Position numbers and translations under genes: made by a program. Below are positions 37,231-47,280 of a DNA stretch of 64,000 nucleotides, piece after piece (position 1 is the first letter of the stretch; the number at the start of each line of letters is the position of its first letter). Below the pieces are notes generated by a model, which did no database searches, had not been told where the DNA came from, and saw only the letters and a program-made list of their open reading frames with translations. The DNA is from Shewanella insulae. Its GTDB lineage: Bacteria > Pseudomonadota > Gammaproteobacteria > Enterobacterales > Shewanellaceae. Where the stretch lies: assembly GCF_009831655.1 (NCBI RefSeq), contig NZ_WRPA01000016.1, positions 39,471 through 103,470 of the forward strand, given 5' to 3'.

Positions 37231-38322
37231 CTATACGTTGAAGAGGAAATGCATCACATCGCCATCTTTAACCACATAGGTCTTACCTTCGACACGCAGT
37301 TTGCCCGCATCCTTAGCACCCGCCTCACCCTTGTAAGCGATGAAGTCATCATAAGACATCACCTGGGCACGAATGAAACCGCGTTCGAAGTCGGTGTGGA
37401 TCACACCGGCCGCTTGGGGGGCACAGGCGCCGACTGGCACAGTCCAGGCGCGAACCTCTTTCACACCTGCGGTAAAGTAGGTGTGCAGATCCAGCAGTTG
37501 GTAACCGGCACGGATCACACGGTCGAGACCTGGCTCTTCCAAGCCTAAGTCGGCCATGAACTCGTCACGATCTTCTGCATCCATCTCGGCCAGCTCAGAT
37601 TCAATTGCTGCACACACAGCCACAACTACCGCATTCTCTCTGGCCGCGATCTCGCGTACCACGTCCAGATGTGGGTTGTTCTCGAATCCATCTTCGGCAA
37701 CGTTAGCGATATACATGGTTGGCTTGAGGGTCAGGAAGTTAAGATAGTTAACCGCCGCTAACTCCTCTTTACTGAGATCCATTGAGCGCAGCATGTGGCC
37801 TTCGTCCAGCACGGGGCGCATCTTCTCCAGCACGCTCACCTCGAACTTAGCATCTTTATCGCCGCCCTTAGCACGCTTTTGCTGACGAGTGATGGCGCGC
37901 TCACAAGAGTCCAAGTCGGCCAGCGCCAGTTCTGTGTTGATCACTTCGATGTCGCTTGCAGGCGATACCTTGTTAGCCACGTGCACGATATTGTCATCTT
38001 CAAAACAGCGCACCACGTGACCGATAGCATCGGTTTCGCGAATGTTTGCCAGAAACTTGTTACCCAGGCCTTCCCCTTTAGAGGCACCCGCTACCAAACC
38101 CGCGATATCGACGAATTCCATAGTGGTTGGCAACACACGTTCAGGCTTAACGATTTCCGCCAGGGCCTCCAAACGTGGATCCGGCACAGGTACCACACCC
38201 GTGTTAGGCTCGATCGTACAAAACGGGAAGTTTGACGCTTCGATACCCGCCTTAGTCAAGGCGTTGAACAGAGTCGATTTACCTACGTTTGGTAGGCCGA
38301 CGATGCCACATTTAAAACCCAT
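37231..38322 (-). CDS. ychF: Redox-regulated ATPase YchF (Obg-like GTPase family)
   Basis: A 363-residue Obg-family P-loop protein that prefers ATP and associates with ribosomes. It shows G1 [15 protein letters not shown]3 [16 protein letters not shown], a coiled coil, and the C-terminal TGS domain (TWTVPVG-like [22 protein letters not shown] in two parts). The ATG at 38322 follows AAAGGT and matches the family start; six upstream codons to 38340 are rejected. Paired with pth as in E. coli. Confidence 0.95.
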   Translation of the reverse strand: MGFKCGIVGLPNVGKSTLFNALTKAGIEASNFPFCTIEPNTGVVPVPDPRLEALAEIVKPERVLPTTMEFVDIAGLVAGASKGEGLGNKFLANIRETDAIGHVVRCFEDDNIVHVANKVSPASDIEVINTELALADLDSCERAITRQQKRAKGGDKDAKFEVSVLEKMRPVLDEGHMLRSMDLSKEELAAVNYLNFLTLKPTMYIANVAEDGFENNPHLDVVREIAARENAVVVAVCAAIESELAEMDAEDRDEFMADLGLEEPGLDRVIRAGYQLLDLHTYFTAGVKEVRAWTVPVGACAPQAAGVIHTDFERGFIRAQVMSYDDFIAYKGEAGAKDAGKLRVEGKTYVVKDGDVMHFLFNV

Positions 38323-38392
38323 ATTATTACCTTTATTCAATTAACCTTATCGCCAATGCGATAATGAAGCTGTTCACTGCCGAATGGTCTAT

Positions 38393-38980
38393 TTAACCGG
38401 CCTTGTAAGAGTGCAACCTGTGCATCGCCTTACTCATATCTTCCTTAAAGAGCACCTCGGTGGCGCGCACCGCCTCGTCAATGACCTCTTCGATGAGGCG
38501 TTGTTCGGTCTGCGGCGCCTTGCCCAGCACATAGTTGCTGACCATGCTTTTATCACCTGGATGGCCAATGCCGATACGCAGTCGATAGAACCCCTTGTCG
38601 TTGGCGAGCTTGGCGATGATATCTTTGAGGCCATTGTGACCACCATGACCGCCACCCAACTTAAACTTGGCCACGCCCGGCGGCATATCCAGCTCATCGT
38701 GAGCCACTAAGATCTCATCGGGTGCAATACGGAAGAAGTTTGCCAAGGCCCCCACCGACTTACCACTGAGGTTCATGAAGGTGGTTGGGATCAACAGACG
38801 CACATCTTTGCCGTACAGGGTTGCCCTAGCGGTCAAGCCATAGTATTTGCTGTCGGGCACCAGGCTGACACCACACACCCGGGCCAGCTCCTTGACATAC
38901 CATGCACCTGCGTTGTGCCGAGTCTGCTCATATTTGTCGCCTGGATTAGCCAAGCCTACGATAAGCTTTATATTGCTCAT
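38393..38980 (-). CDS. pth: Peptidyl-tRNA hydrolase
   Basis: Recycles peptidyl-tRNA released from stalled ribosomes. The 195-residue protein has the Pth signatures [19 protein letters not shown] (catalytic His), [12 protein letters not shown], and [14 protein letters not shown]. The ATG at 38980 follows AAGGGTG and gives the standard length. The upstream frame to 39031 is not used. Likely co-transcribed with ychF 70 bp downstream. Confidence 0.95.
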   Translation of the reverse strand: MSNIKLIVGLANPGDKYEQTRHNAGAWYVKELARVCGVSLVPDSKYYGLTARATLYGKDVRLLIPTTFMNLSGKSVGALANFFRIAPDEILVAHDELDMPPGVAKFKLGGGHGGHNGLKDIIAKLANDKGFYRLRIGIGHPGDKSMVSNYVLGKAPQTEQRLIEEVIDEAVRATEVLFKEDMSKAMHRLHSYKAG

Positions 38981-39083
38981 TTCACCCTTGTCCGTTCGCA
39001 AGTGCCAATAAAAAACGCGGCATTTTAGCACTCAATCGAGTCGGCAACAAATTTATCCCGGACAAGGGCAATATGGCCTGAGC

Positions 39084-40277
39084 TTATAGCCCCATGGCGT
39101 ACTTGAGCACCTTCTGCTTGATAGGGCCGTCTATGTTCGCCAGTTTGAGGGCACCATTTCGCAGCAGTTTCAGTGGCAGGAGATCGTTGCTAAAGCCGGC
39201 ATAGAAGAGATCCATGGTGGTCATCATCAGCTGATTGTCGGTGTAACGCTTAGCCTGATAGGTCATGAGCACCTCCTTATCCCACCAGCATTTATGGTTG
39301 GCGATGGCATCGGCAAAGGTGTCTATCAGGGCGCTGACATCCTTAAAGCCCAGGTTAACGCCCTGACCGGCAAGCGGATTGATGGTATGGGCGGCGTCGC
39401 CCAGAATGACCAGATGATCATCAAAGTAGCGCTGGGCGTGGCGACGGGTCAACTTGAAGCTTCCCTTAGAGAGCACCTTGAACTCACGGGCCAGGCGCTT
39501 GGGAAAATGGGCATCTATCTGCTCATGCAGCGCCTGATTACTTAAACTTTGCAGCTGCGCGATGCGACTGGCATCGTCATACCACACCAAAGAGGCATGC
39601 TTACCAGGTAGCGGAAGCAAGGACCGCGGCCCCTTGGGGGTAAACTGCTGCCAGGTGACATCCTGCTCTTCTTGCTCGGTGGCGATATTGATCAGCATGG
39701 CCGACTGGGCGTAATCCCAGCCCGTTACGCCGATCCCGGCCCACTGGCGCACCTGAGAGTTAGCGCCATCGGCGCCCACCAGCAGCCGAGTCTCTATCTC
39801 GCTACCATCGTCCAGGGTGAGACGAATGCCACCTTCCATGCGGGTAAACTGACTCACCTTAGCCGGGCAGAGCAGGCTGAGATTGTCATGGTGGTCAAAT
39901 TGCTGCCACAGGGCCAGCTGCACCAGGCGGTTCTCGACGATATGCCCAAGGTGAGAGGCACCAATCTGGTCGCTGTGAAACTGGGTGATGCAGCCATCGA
40001 TTTCCCAGGTTTCCAGCCCCTTGTAGGCCACCTGACGCATCTCGCCGAGCACAGACAGGGCGCCCAGACGCTCGAGCAACTGCTCCGAGGCAACGCTAAT
40101 GGCCGATACCCTAAGATCCAATGCCTGCTCACTGTCGTAGGCCTTAGGCGCATAGGCCTCAACCACGGCCACCGACAGGCCAAGCTGCGCCAACCCGAGG
40201 GCCGTCGCCGCCCCCACCATACCGCCGCCTAATACGACAACATCTTTTACTAAGGTCTTGCGCTGGTTCTGACTCAC
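39084..40277 (-). CDS. ubiF: UbiF-like FAD-dependent ubiquinone-pathway hydroxylase
   Basis: A 397-residue flavin monooxygenase of the UbiH/UbiF/COQ6 family. It has FAD motifs GGGMVGAA, LVGADGANSQVRQ and LGDAAHTINPLAGQGVNLGF. The C-terminal MDLFYAGFSNDLLPLKLLRN and KYAMGL match UbiF closely, so it is assigned to C6 hydroxylation in ubiquinone synthesis. In E. coli ubiF is next to the met-leu-gln tRNA operon and miaB, as here. The start is a GTG at 40277. Confidence 0.9.
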   Translation of the reverse strand: MSQNQRKTLVKDVVVLGGGMVGAATALGLAQLGLSVAVVEAYAPKAYDSEQALDLRVSAISVASEQLLERLGALSVLGEMRQVAYKGLETWEIDGCITQFHSDQIGASHLGHIVENRLVQLALWQQFDHHDNLSLLCPAKVSQFTRMEGGIRLTLDDGSEIETRLLVGADGANSQVRQWAGIGVTGWDYAQSAMLINIATEQEEQDVTWQQFTPKGPRSLLPLPGKHASLVWYDDASRIAQLQSLSNQALHEQIDAHFPKRLAREFKVLSKGSFKLTRRHAQRYFDDHLVILGDAAHTINPLAGQGVNLGFKDVSALIDTFADAIANHKCWWDKEVLMTYQAKRYTDNQLMMTTMDLFYAGFSNDLLPLKLLRNGALKLANIDGPIKQKVLKYAMGL

Positions 40278-40474
40278 CTTGGGTACGACTCCCTACTTCT
40301 ATTACCAAATATGTCACATCGACAGATTGCGTGTGTAAATGTTACCAGGCAGGCAACTACTCACACTCAGTTACAAAGGCACGACGCATGGCTCAAATAC
40401 GGCCTTTACACTCTCAATTCACAGCCAACTTGCAATACGGCTAACCAACAATGCTGAGTGTCATGGAGTGTCCT

Positions 40475-40777
40475 ATGAAAAAGTTACTGATAGCCAGCCT
40501 AGTCACCGCCGCCAGTCTAATGTCGGCCTCGGCCCAAGCCACGTCCGCCCCTGAGATGGAGAGGATGACTGTAACCTATCGCAACTCGTTAGATTATGCC
40601 CTACATCAATATACGATTGAATTAATGAGCCATTATAGGGCCGAGATCCAAACAAGCATACAGCTTCAGGCCAAAAACAGCAGTCAGGCGATGGCCGAAG
40701 CCTTCTTTAGCCAGACAGGCCAAAGGCAGGTCGCCCTGGTGAATTTCTCGGTCGAAGGATCCACGCGCACCGAGTAA
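40475..40777 (+). CDS. Small exported hypothetical protein, 100 residues
   Basis: I do not recognise a family. A signal peptide is clear (MKKLLIASLVTAASLMSASAQA), giving a mature protein of about 78 residues with a helical central part (YALHQYTIELMSHYRAEIQTS) and no cysteines. A TGGAG site precedes the ATG at 40475. It lies between the divergent ubiF and miaB genes, transcribed toward miaB, about 100 bp before it. Probably periplasmic. Confidence 0.75.
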   Translation: MKKLLIASLVTAASLMSASAQATSAPEMERMTVTYRNSLDYALHQYTIELMSHYRAEIQTSIQLQAKNSSQAMAEAFFSQTGQRQVALVNFSVEGSTRTE

Positions 40778-40875
40778 ATTCACGCTTATGACGCGCAAAA
40801 GCTAGCCAGCAGGCGGCACAGAGGGTAAAATGTCGCGCTATTTTTCCCAGTAGTTGCAACAACGGCGCAAAACTG

Positions 40876-42300
40876 ATGAGTAAGAAACTCCACATTAAAA
40901 CCTGGGGCTGTCAGATGAATGAGTATGACTCATCAAAGATGGCCGACCTGCTCGACGAATATCAAGGCTACACCTTGACCGAAGAGGCCGAGGAAGCAGA
41001 TGTACTGCTACTCAATACCTGCTCGATTCGTGAGAAAGCACAGGAAAAAGTATTCCACCAGCTGGGTCGCTGGAAGACGCTAAAAGACAAGAACCCTAAC
41101 CTTATCATAGGTGTCGGTGGCTGCGTGGCGTCTCAAGAAGGCAAGGCGATCAAAGACAGAGCTCAGTGTGTCGACCTGATCTTCGGCCCACAGACACTGC
41201 ATCGCCTGCCAGAGATGATCGATCAGATCCAACAGGGCGGTAAGGCCGTCATCGACGTCAGCTTCCCCGAGATCGAAAAGTTCGATCGCCTGCCAGAGCC
41301 GCGTGCCGAGGGCCCAAGCGCCTTCGTCTCCATCATGGAAGGCTGTAGCAAGTATTGCTCTTTCTGCGTGGTGCCATACACACGTGGTGAAGAAGTCAGC
41401 CGTCCGCTAGACGACGTGATCCTAGAGATCGCTCAGCTCGCCGAACAAGGCGTGCGTGAGGTTAACCTGCTAGGCCAGAACGTGAACGCCTATCGCGGCG
41501 CGACCCACGATGACGATATCTGTACCTTCGCCGAGCTGCTGCGCTATGTGGCCGCCATCGACGGTATCGATCGTATTCGTTTCACCACCAGCCACCCGAT
41601 CGAGTTTACCCAAGACATCATAGATGTGTATGAAGACACGCCCGAGCTGGTGAGCTTCCTGCATCTGCCGGTACAGTCAGGTTCGGATCTGATCCTCACC
41701 CAGATGAAGCGTGGCCACATGGCCATCGAATATAAGTCGATCATCCGTCGTCTGCGTAAGGCAAGACCCGATATCCAGATCAGCTCTGACTTCATCGTCG
41801 GCTTCCCTGGCGAGTCTAAGCAGGATTTCGCCGACACCATGAAGCTGATTGAAGATGTGCAGTTCGACCACAGCTTCAGCTTTATCTACAGCGCGCGTCC
41901 TGGCACGCCCGCCTCGGACCTGCCTGACGATGTATCTCTCGATGAGAAGAAGGAACGCCTGGCGATTCTACAAGACAGGATCACCCAGCAGGCGATGCGC
42001 TACAGCCGTCAGATGCTAGGCACAGTGCAGCGTATTCTGGTTGAGGGGCCTTCGGTGAAGAACCCGATGGAGTTGCGTGGCCGCACCGAAAATAACCGCG
42101 TGGTGAACTTCGAAGCGGATCCTAAGCACATAGGTAGCTTCGTCGATGTCGAGATCGTCGATGTGTTTACCAACTCACTGCGTGGCAAGTTCATTCGCGG
42201 TGAAGATGAGATGGATCTACGCCGCGACCTGCGTCCATCAGACATCCTGGCCAAGCATAAGAAAGATGATGACCTTGGGGTGACTCAGTTTATCCCTTAG
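40876..42300 (+). CDS. miaB: tRNA-2-methylthio-N6-dimethylallyladenosine synthase
   Basis: Radical-SAM methylthiotransferase that modifies A37 of tRNAs reading U-starting codons. The 474-residue protein has the N-terminal UPF0004 cluster ([30 protein letters not shown]), the radical-[18 protein letters not shown], and a C-terminal TRAM domain. Leads into the ybeZ-ybeY-ybeX-lnt group, but its own terminator follows. Confidence 0.96.
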   Translation: MSKKLHIKTWGCQMNEYDSSKMADLLDEYQGYTLTEEAEEADVLLLNTCSIREKAQEKVFHQLGRWKTLKDKNPNLIIGVGGCVASQEGKAIKDRAQCVDLIFGPQTLHRLPEMIDQIQQGGKAVIDVSFPEIEKFDRLPEPRAEGPSAFVSIMEGCSKYCSFCVVPYTRGEEVSRPLDDVILEIAQLAEQGVREVNLLGQNVNAYRGATHDDDICTFAELLRYVAAIDGIDRIRFTTSHPIEFTQDIIDVYEDTPELVSFLHLPVQSGSDLILTQMKRGHMAIEYKSIIRRLRKARPDIQISSDFIVGFPGESKQDFADTMKLIEDVQFDHSFSFIYSARPGTPASDLPDDVSLDEKKERLAILQDRITQQAMRYSRQMLGTVQRILVEGPSVKNPMELRGRTENNRVVNFEADPKHIGSFVDVEIVDVFTNSLRGKFIRGEDEMDLRRDLRPSDILAKHKKDDDLGVTQFIP

Positions 42301-42324
42301 ACACCTTCTTAAGCGTGGATAGAA

Positions 42325-42348
42325 AGCGGCCCCAGGGTCGCTTTTTTA
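42325..42348 (+). terminator. Terminator after miaB
   Basis: AGCGGCC and GGTCGCT around CCAG, with one G-T pair, running into six Ts. Confidence 0.72.
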
Positions 42349-42543
42349 TTGCCCATTTCTATCACACATTTTTACTGCGCCTTGAATCGATAAACCTTTT
42401 AGGGACGGCCAGTTTTCAATCAAATGGTGCAATCAAATAGCATTAGCAATTAAACTTAATGCCTCGTAAACTGTCACTATAGTCTGTTGGGAATAGTCCC
42501 CCGACGGCACCCGCTTTAACGACAAACGCAACTGGAGCTATTT

Positions 42544-43587
42544 TTGTCAAACAAACTCACTACGCTCAATCTGTATCTCGAGCCGTCTGATACCCGTAGG
42601 CTAGCCTCACTCTGCGGGCCCTTTGATGACAATATCAAACAACTCGAGCGTCGCATCGGCGTCGAGATCAACTATCGTAACAACCATTTTCAGATTGTCG
42701 GTCAGGCCCACAACTGCCTGACGGTCAATAATCTGCTCAAACAGCTCTATATCGAGACCCAACCGGTACGCGGCAGCACGCCAGACCTGGAGCCCGATAA
42801 GGTGCACATGGCGATTCAAGAGGCGATCGCCCTGGAAGCCGAGGCCCCCCGCGATGACAAAGAGCTCTATATCAAGACTAAGCGTGGCGTGGTCAAACCC
42901 CGCAACCCCAATCAAAGCGATTATGTAGCCAATATCGTGCGCCATGACATCAGCTTCGGTATCGGCCCGGCCGGTACGGGTAAGACCTACCTGGCGGTCG
43001 CCGCTGCGGTCGATGCCTTGGAGCGTCAGGAAGTGAGACGCATACTACTGACCCGCCCTGCGGTCGAAGCCGGCGAGAAACTCGGCTTCCTGCCCGGCGA
43101 TCTCAGCCAGAAGGTCGATCCTTACCTGCGTCCCCTGTATGACGCCCTGTTTGAGATGATGGGCTTCGAGAAGGTCGAGCGCCTGATCGAGCGTAGCGTC
43201 ATCGAAGTCGCGCCCCTGGCCTACATGCGCGGCCGCACCCTGAATGATGCCTTTATCATCCTGGACGAGAGCCAGAACACCACGGTGGAGCAGATGAAGA
43301 TGTTCCTCACCCGTATCGGCTTCAACTCCCGCGCGGTGATCACTGGTGACATCACTCAGATCGACCTGCCCAAACATCAGAAATCCGGCCTGCGCCATGC
43401 CATCGAGGTGCTTAGCGAAGTCGACGAGGTGAGCTTTAACTTCTTCCAGGCCAAGGATGTGGTACGCCACCCTGTAGTCGCCCGTATCGTCGAGGCCTAT
43501 GAAGCCCATGACCAGAAAGTAGCCAGCGAAAAGGCCAAGCGAGAGAGCCAGTTTAAGGCTGAGGAGCCCAAGCACCATGATGCCTGA
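42544..43587 (+). CDS. ybeZ: PhoH-like ATPase YbeZ
   Basis: A 347-residue P-loop protein of the PhoH family, with an N-terminal KH-like region, Walker [13 protein letters not shown] and Walker [12 protein letters not shown]. It is thought to act in RNA metabolism with YbeY. The start is a TTG at 42544 after GGAG. Overlaps ybeY by 11 bp. Confidence 0.93.
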   Translation: MSNKLTTLNLYLEPSDTRRLASLCGPFDDNIKQLERRIGVEINYRNNHFQIVGQAHNCLTVNNLLKQLYIETQPVRGSTPDLEPDKVHMAIQEAIALEAEAPRDDKELYIKTKRGVVKPRNPNQSDYVANIVRHDISFGIGPAGTGKTYLAVAAAVDALERQEVRRILLTRPAVEAGEKLGFLPGDLSQKVDPYLRPLYDALFEMMGFEKVERLIERSVIEVAPLAYMRGRTLNDAFIILDESQNTTVEQMKMFLTRIGFNSRAVITGDITQIDLPKHQKSGLRHAIEVLSEVDEVSFNFFQAKDVVRHPVVARIVEAYEAHDQKVASEKAKRESQFKAEEPKHHDA

Positions 43588-44050
43588 TAGCCCAATAGCG
43601 CTGCACCTGGATCTGCAACTAGCGACCCAGGCCGAGCAGCTGCCGACCCAGGAGCAATTCGAGTCATGGGTGCGTCTGGCACTTGGCAACGCCATGCCCG
43701 AGGCAGAGATGACCATACGCCTGGTGGATGAAGCGGAAAGTCAGCAGTTAAATCATACCTATAGAGGCAAAGACAAGCCGACAAATGTGCTATCATTCCC
43801 GTTCGAGTCGCCCCCAGAGGTAGAACTGCCGCTGCTGGGCGACTTAGTGATCTGTGTGCCTGTGGTCGAACAGGAGGCAGAGATCCAAGGAAAAAGCCTC
43901 GAAGCCCACTGGGCCCACATGGTTGTACATGGTTGTCTGCATCTGCTAGGGTATGATCACATCATCGATAGCGAAGCAGAAGAGATGGAGTCTATAGAGA
44001 CTCAACTTATTGAAAGTTTGGGATTTCCCAATCCTTACAAGGAGCAATAG
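43577..44050 (+). CDS. ybeY: Endoribonuclease / rRNA maturation factor YbeY
   Basis: A 157-residue zinc-dependent single-strand RNase involved in 16S rRNA 3' end processing and ribosome quality control. The zinc site [11 protein letters not shown] and the upstream [14 protein letters not shown] are conserved. It overlaps ybeZ and precedes the CorC gene by 27 bp. Confidence 0.95.
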   Translation: MMPDSPIALHLDLQLATQAEQLPTQEQFESWVRLALGNAMPEAEMTIRLVDEAESQQLNHTYRGKDKPTNVLSFPFESPPEVELPLLGDLVICVPVVEQEAEIQGKSLEAHWAHMVVHGCLHLLGYDHIIDSEAEEMESIETQLIESLGFPNPYKEQ

Positions 44051-44077
44051 CCGACCAATTCTGGTCAGGAAATTACT

Positions 44078-44953
44078 ATGAGTGACGATAACCCACCGAG
44101 TAGCAACGCCCATAAGAAGGGCTGGTTTGAAAAAGTAAGTCAGTTATTCCAGGGCGAACCACAGAGTCGCGACGAGTTAGTGGAAGTGATCCACGACGCT
44201 GAACAGAGAGAAGTGATCAGCGAAGACACGCGCGAAATGATTAAAGGTGTTTTAGAAGTCTCCGATCTGCGCGTGCGTGACATCATGATCCCACGGGCAC
44301 AAATTGTGGCGCTAAAAATAGACAACACGGTAGAGGAGCTGCTGTCGACCGTCATAGGCTCGGCCCATTCCCGCTTCCCCGTAGTCAACGAAGATAAAGA
44401 TCATATCGAAGGCATACTGCTGGCCAAAGATCTGCTGCAGTACGGATTTAAGGATAGTGACGAGCCCTTCTCCATAGAACAGGTGATTCGTCCGGCCGTC
44501 GTAGTGCCAGAGAGCAAGCGCGTAGACGTACTACTCAAGGAATTCCGTTCCCAACGCTACCATATGGCGATCGTCGTCGATGAATATGGCGGCGTCTCAG
44601 GTCTGGTGACCATCGAGGATATTCTCGAAGAGATCGTCGGCGAGATCGAAGATGAGTTCGATCACGACTCCGCCGAAGAGACAGAGATCCGCAAGGTGGG
44701 TAAACAGATCTACATGGTTAAGGCTCTGACCCCCATCGACGACTTCAACGAGACCTTCGGCACTCAGTTTAGTGACGAAGAGTTCGATACCGTCGGCGGT
44801 CTGGTCTCCCACGCCTTTGGCCACCTGCCCGAGCGCAACGAGAAGATCACCATAGATGAGATTGAATTTAAGGTGATTAGTGCCGATACCCGCAGGCTGG
44901 TTCAGCTCAGGGTAAAACTTCCCGATCCCCAGACCGAAGAAGAAAGCGCTTAA
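44078..44953 (+). CDS. ybeX: CorC/YbeX CBS-domain protein
   Basis: A 291-residue cytoplasmic protein with two CBS domains (residues ~65-195, [10 protein letters not shown]... and [15 protein letters not shown]) and a C-terminal CorC/HlyC transporter-associated domain (~210-285). Linked to magnesium/cobalt efflux and, through its operon, to ribosome function. Order ybeZ-ybeY-ybeX-lnt is as in E. coli. Confidence 0.93.
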   Translation: MSDDNPPSSNAHKKGWFEKVSQLFQGEPQSRDELVEVIHDAEQREVISEDTREMIKGVLEVSDLRVRDIMIPRAQIVALKIDNTVEELLSTVIGSAHSRFPVVNEDKDHIEGILLAKDLLQYGFKDSDEPFSIEQVIRPAVVVPESKRVDVLLKEFRSQRYHMAIVVDEYGGVSGLVTIEDILEEIVGEIEDEFDHDSAEETEIRKVGKQIYMVKALTPIDDFNETFGTQFSDEEFDTVGGLVSHAFGHLPERNEKITIDEIEFKVISADTRRLVQLRVKLPDPQTEEESA

Positions 44954-44979
44954 ATCTTCGATCCCTTGATGAGGCTGTA

Positions 44980-46548
44980 ATGCTGCTACGACTTAGGGCA
45001 ATTGCCCATCATCCTGTAATACGGCTGGTACTCGCCTATCTGGCGGGTGCCAGTACCGCACTGGCCTTCGCCCCCTATGAACTTTGGCCCATCTATCCCT
45101 TGGCCATGGCGTTCGCCCTGGGGCACAGCCGCTCGCTGACACCGAAACAAACATTTCTCTACTGGCTAAGCTTCGGCTTCGGCTGTTTCTCTGTGGGGAT
45201 CAGCTGGGTGCACGTCAGTATAGACACCTACGGTGGCCTGCCGCTTATCGCCTCACTCGGGCTCGTGACCATCTTGGCTCTCTACCTGGCAGTTTACCCA
45301 GCGCTGGCGGCTTACCTCGCCATCAAGCTGGTACCAAGCTCGCTAGCGCTTCGCTATCTCGCCGTCTTCCCCGCCGCCTGGATTCTCACAGAGTGGGCCA
45401 GAGGCTGGGTGCTAACCGGCTTTCCCTGGCTCTGGGCCGGCTATAGCCAGACCAATGGCCCCCTGGCCCCCCTTGCCAGCAACATAGGCGCCCTGGGACT
45501 CAGCCTGGTATTAGCCATGCTCGCCGGCGCCTTGGCCTTCATTTTCACCCATAGCAGTAATAGTCTGCGTGCACATGGGTTACGGGCAGCACCACTGCTG
45601 CTAATCACAACTCTTGCCGGTCTGGGGGCATACGCCAGCGCTCAACTATCACCCATTACCCCAACCGGTAAGTCGGTCAAGGTGGCTCTGGTGCAAGGCA
45701 ATATCGCTCAGAGTATGAAGTGGCAGCCAGAAGCACTCTGGCCTACCATGCTAAAATATATGGACCTCTCCAGGCCGTCGCTGGCCGACACCGACCTGTT
45801 TATCTGGCCGGAGGCCGCAATCCCCGCGCCCGAGTATATGGTGGAAGAGTTTCTCGATAACGCCAACAAGGTCGCCAGCCTGAATAACAGCGCCATCATC
45901 ACTGGCATCATCAGCAAGCAACAGAATCACTTCTATAACTCGCTGATCGTCCTGGGTAACCACCAGCAGTTACAACAGGAGAGCGCCGATTATCGCGGCG
46001 ATGGCAGCAACGAGTTTCGCAAGCATCATCTGCTGCCCATAGGTGAGTTTGTGCCGCTGGAAGATCTGCTCAGGCCGCTGGCCCCCTTCTTTAATCTCCC
46101 CATGTCTTCCTTCGCCAGGGGCGACTTCAAGCAGCCTAATCTGGACGCAGTGGGACATCAGGTAGCACCGGCCATCTGTTATGAAATCGCCTTCCCAGAA
46201 CAGTTAAGGGCCAATGTCAATGGGGGCACAGAGCTGCTGCTCACCGTCTCCAACGACGCCTGGTTCGGCCGCTCAAACGGGCCACTGCAGCACATGGAAA
46301 TTGCCCAGATGCGTGCCATCGAGCTGGGCAGGCCACTGCTGAGGGCCACCAACAATGGGGTCACTGCCGTGGTCGACCCAAGCGGCAAAATCACCCATAG
46401 CCTGCCACAGTTTGAAACCGGGGTGCTCAAGGCCGAGGTGCCGCTGGTTGCGGGCAGCACAGGTTTTGCCCGCTGGGGTCAGACACCGCTATTGCTGCTG
46501 TGCACCATCATATTAATCGGCGCCGTGATCCGCAGACTAAGGATCTAG
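44980..46548 (+). CDS. lnt: Apolipoprotein N-acyltransferase
   Basis: Inner-membrane enzyme adding the third acyl chain to lipoproteins. The 522-residue protein has a membrane N-terminal half (six or so segments) and a periplasmic nitrilase domain with the catalytic triad Glu (FIWPEAAIP), Lys (RKHHLLPIGEFVP) and Cys (APAICYEIAFPE). It acts on the lipoproteins encoded in this window (LptE, RlpA, LolB). Confidence 0.95.
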   Translation: MLLRLRAIAHHPVIRLVLAYLAGASTALAFAPYELWPIYPLAMAFALGHSRSLTPKQTFLYWLSFGFGCFSVGISWVHVSIDTYGGLPLIASLGLVTILALYLAVYPALAAYLAIKLVPSSLALRYLAVFPAAWILTEWARGWVLTGFPWLWAGYSQTNGPLAPLASNIGALGLSLVLAMLAGALAFIFTHSSNSLRAHGLRAAPLLLITTLAGLGAYASAQLSPITPTGKSVKVALVQGNIAQSMKWQPEALWPTMLKYMDLSRPSLADTDLFIWPEAAIPAPEYMVEEFLDNANKVASLNNSAIITGIISKQQNHFYNSLIVLGNHQQLQQESADYRGDGSNEFRKHHLLPIGEFVPLEDLLRPLAPFFNLPMSSFARGDFKQPNLDAVGHQVAPAICYEIAFPEQLRANVNGGTELLLTVSNDAWFGRSNGPLQHMEIAQMRAIELGRPLLRATNNGVTAVVDPSGKITHSLPQFETGVLKAEVPLVAGSTGFARWGQTPLLLLCTIILIGAVIRRLRI

Positions 46549-46574
46549 CCCCTTGAGTTCCCTTAAAGCTGAAA

Positions 46575-46605
46575 CAAAAAACCCCGCATAATGCGGGGTT
46601 TTTTA
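46575..46605. terminator. Bidirectional terminator
   Basis: AAAAAACCCCGCATAATGCGGGGTTTTTTAT, between convergent lnt and the DUF1451 gene. Confidence 0.9.
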
Positions 46606-46658
46606 TTTTAATGTCAGTCAGCTAGCTGTGCTGGGCCTGTCGATGGTTAGAACCGCGA

Positions 46659-47159
46659 TTATGGCAACAATGCCTCACGGGTAAACTGGTCGCCATCGCA
46701 CTCGGGACAATCAGGGATCACCCCGGGGAATTCGATGCGCATTTCGTGACCGCAACCGGTACAGACCATGATCCCCTGACCCACTATCTCGCCACTCTGA
46801 TAATAGCCGTGATGTTTGAAGTCTTGGGTCACCTCATGCCACTCCACCTGACTCCTGTCGGTTATCTCACTCAGCCAGTGCCACAGGGTATTCTCGGCGG
46901 CGATGACGGTAGGGCTATGGCTAAAATCCGTGGCGTTCTTTTCGGCCAGGTAGCTGCCGATATCACGCTTTAAAAAATCTTCCACTAGGGCAAGCTCCTC
47001 CTCCTTGGCCTGCTCCTTAAGCAACAAGAACTCCTTACTCGCCGTGACAGTCTTATATAATTCCTTTGCAGTCATTGAGTTATCTTCAGAGAAATCCGAT
47101 TTCACCTGCTCGAATAGGGCCTGGTAAAGCGATAGCAACTCGGTACTTCTTTCACTCAT
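46659..47159 (-). CDS. DUF1451 zinc-ribbon protein (YbeL-like)
   Basis: A 166-residue protein with an N-terminal charged coiled coil and a C-terminal zinc ribbon, CTGC at the first knuckle and CPEC at the second (C-x2-C ... C-x2-C). The family has no defined function. The ATG at 47159 follows GGAG by eight bases; a TTG six bases earlier is too close to that site. E. coli ybeL has the same position next to leuS. Confidence 0.87.
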   Translation of the reverse strand: MSERSTELLSLYQALFEQVKSDFSEDNSMTAKELYKTVTASKEFLLLKEQAKEEELALVEDFLKRDIGSYLAEKNATDFSHSPTVIAAENTLWHWLSEITDRSQVEWHEVTQDFKHHGYYQSGEIVGQGIMVCTGCGHEMRIEFPGVIPDCPECDGDQFTREALLP

Positions 47160-47280
47160 GTTCAATACTCCTTCATGCGAACCTTTTTAATGACTCACTT
47201 CTAGTTTATTCTATGCAGATCTAACTCGCGCGCAAGATGCGCAAGATCAAATAAATAGGCGGCATGGCCGGGAATCATCA

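Noticed and set aside
43045..43716. A 223-codon minus-strand frame opposite ybeZ
   Set aside because: Shadow of a definite gene.
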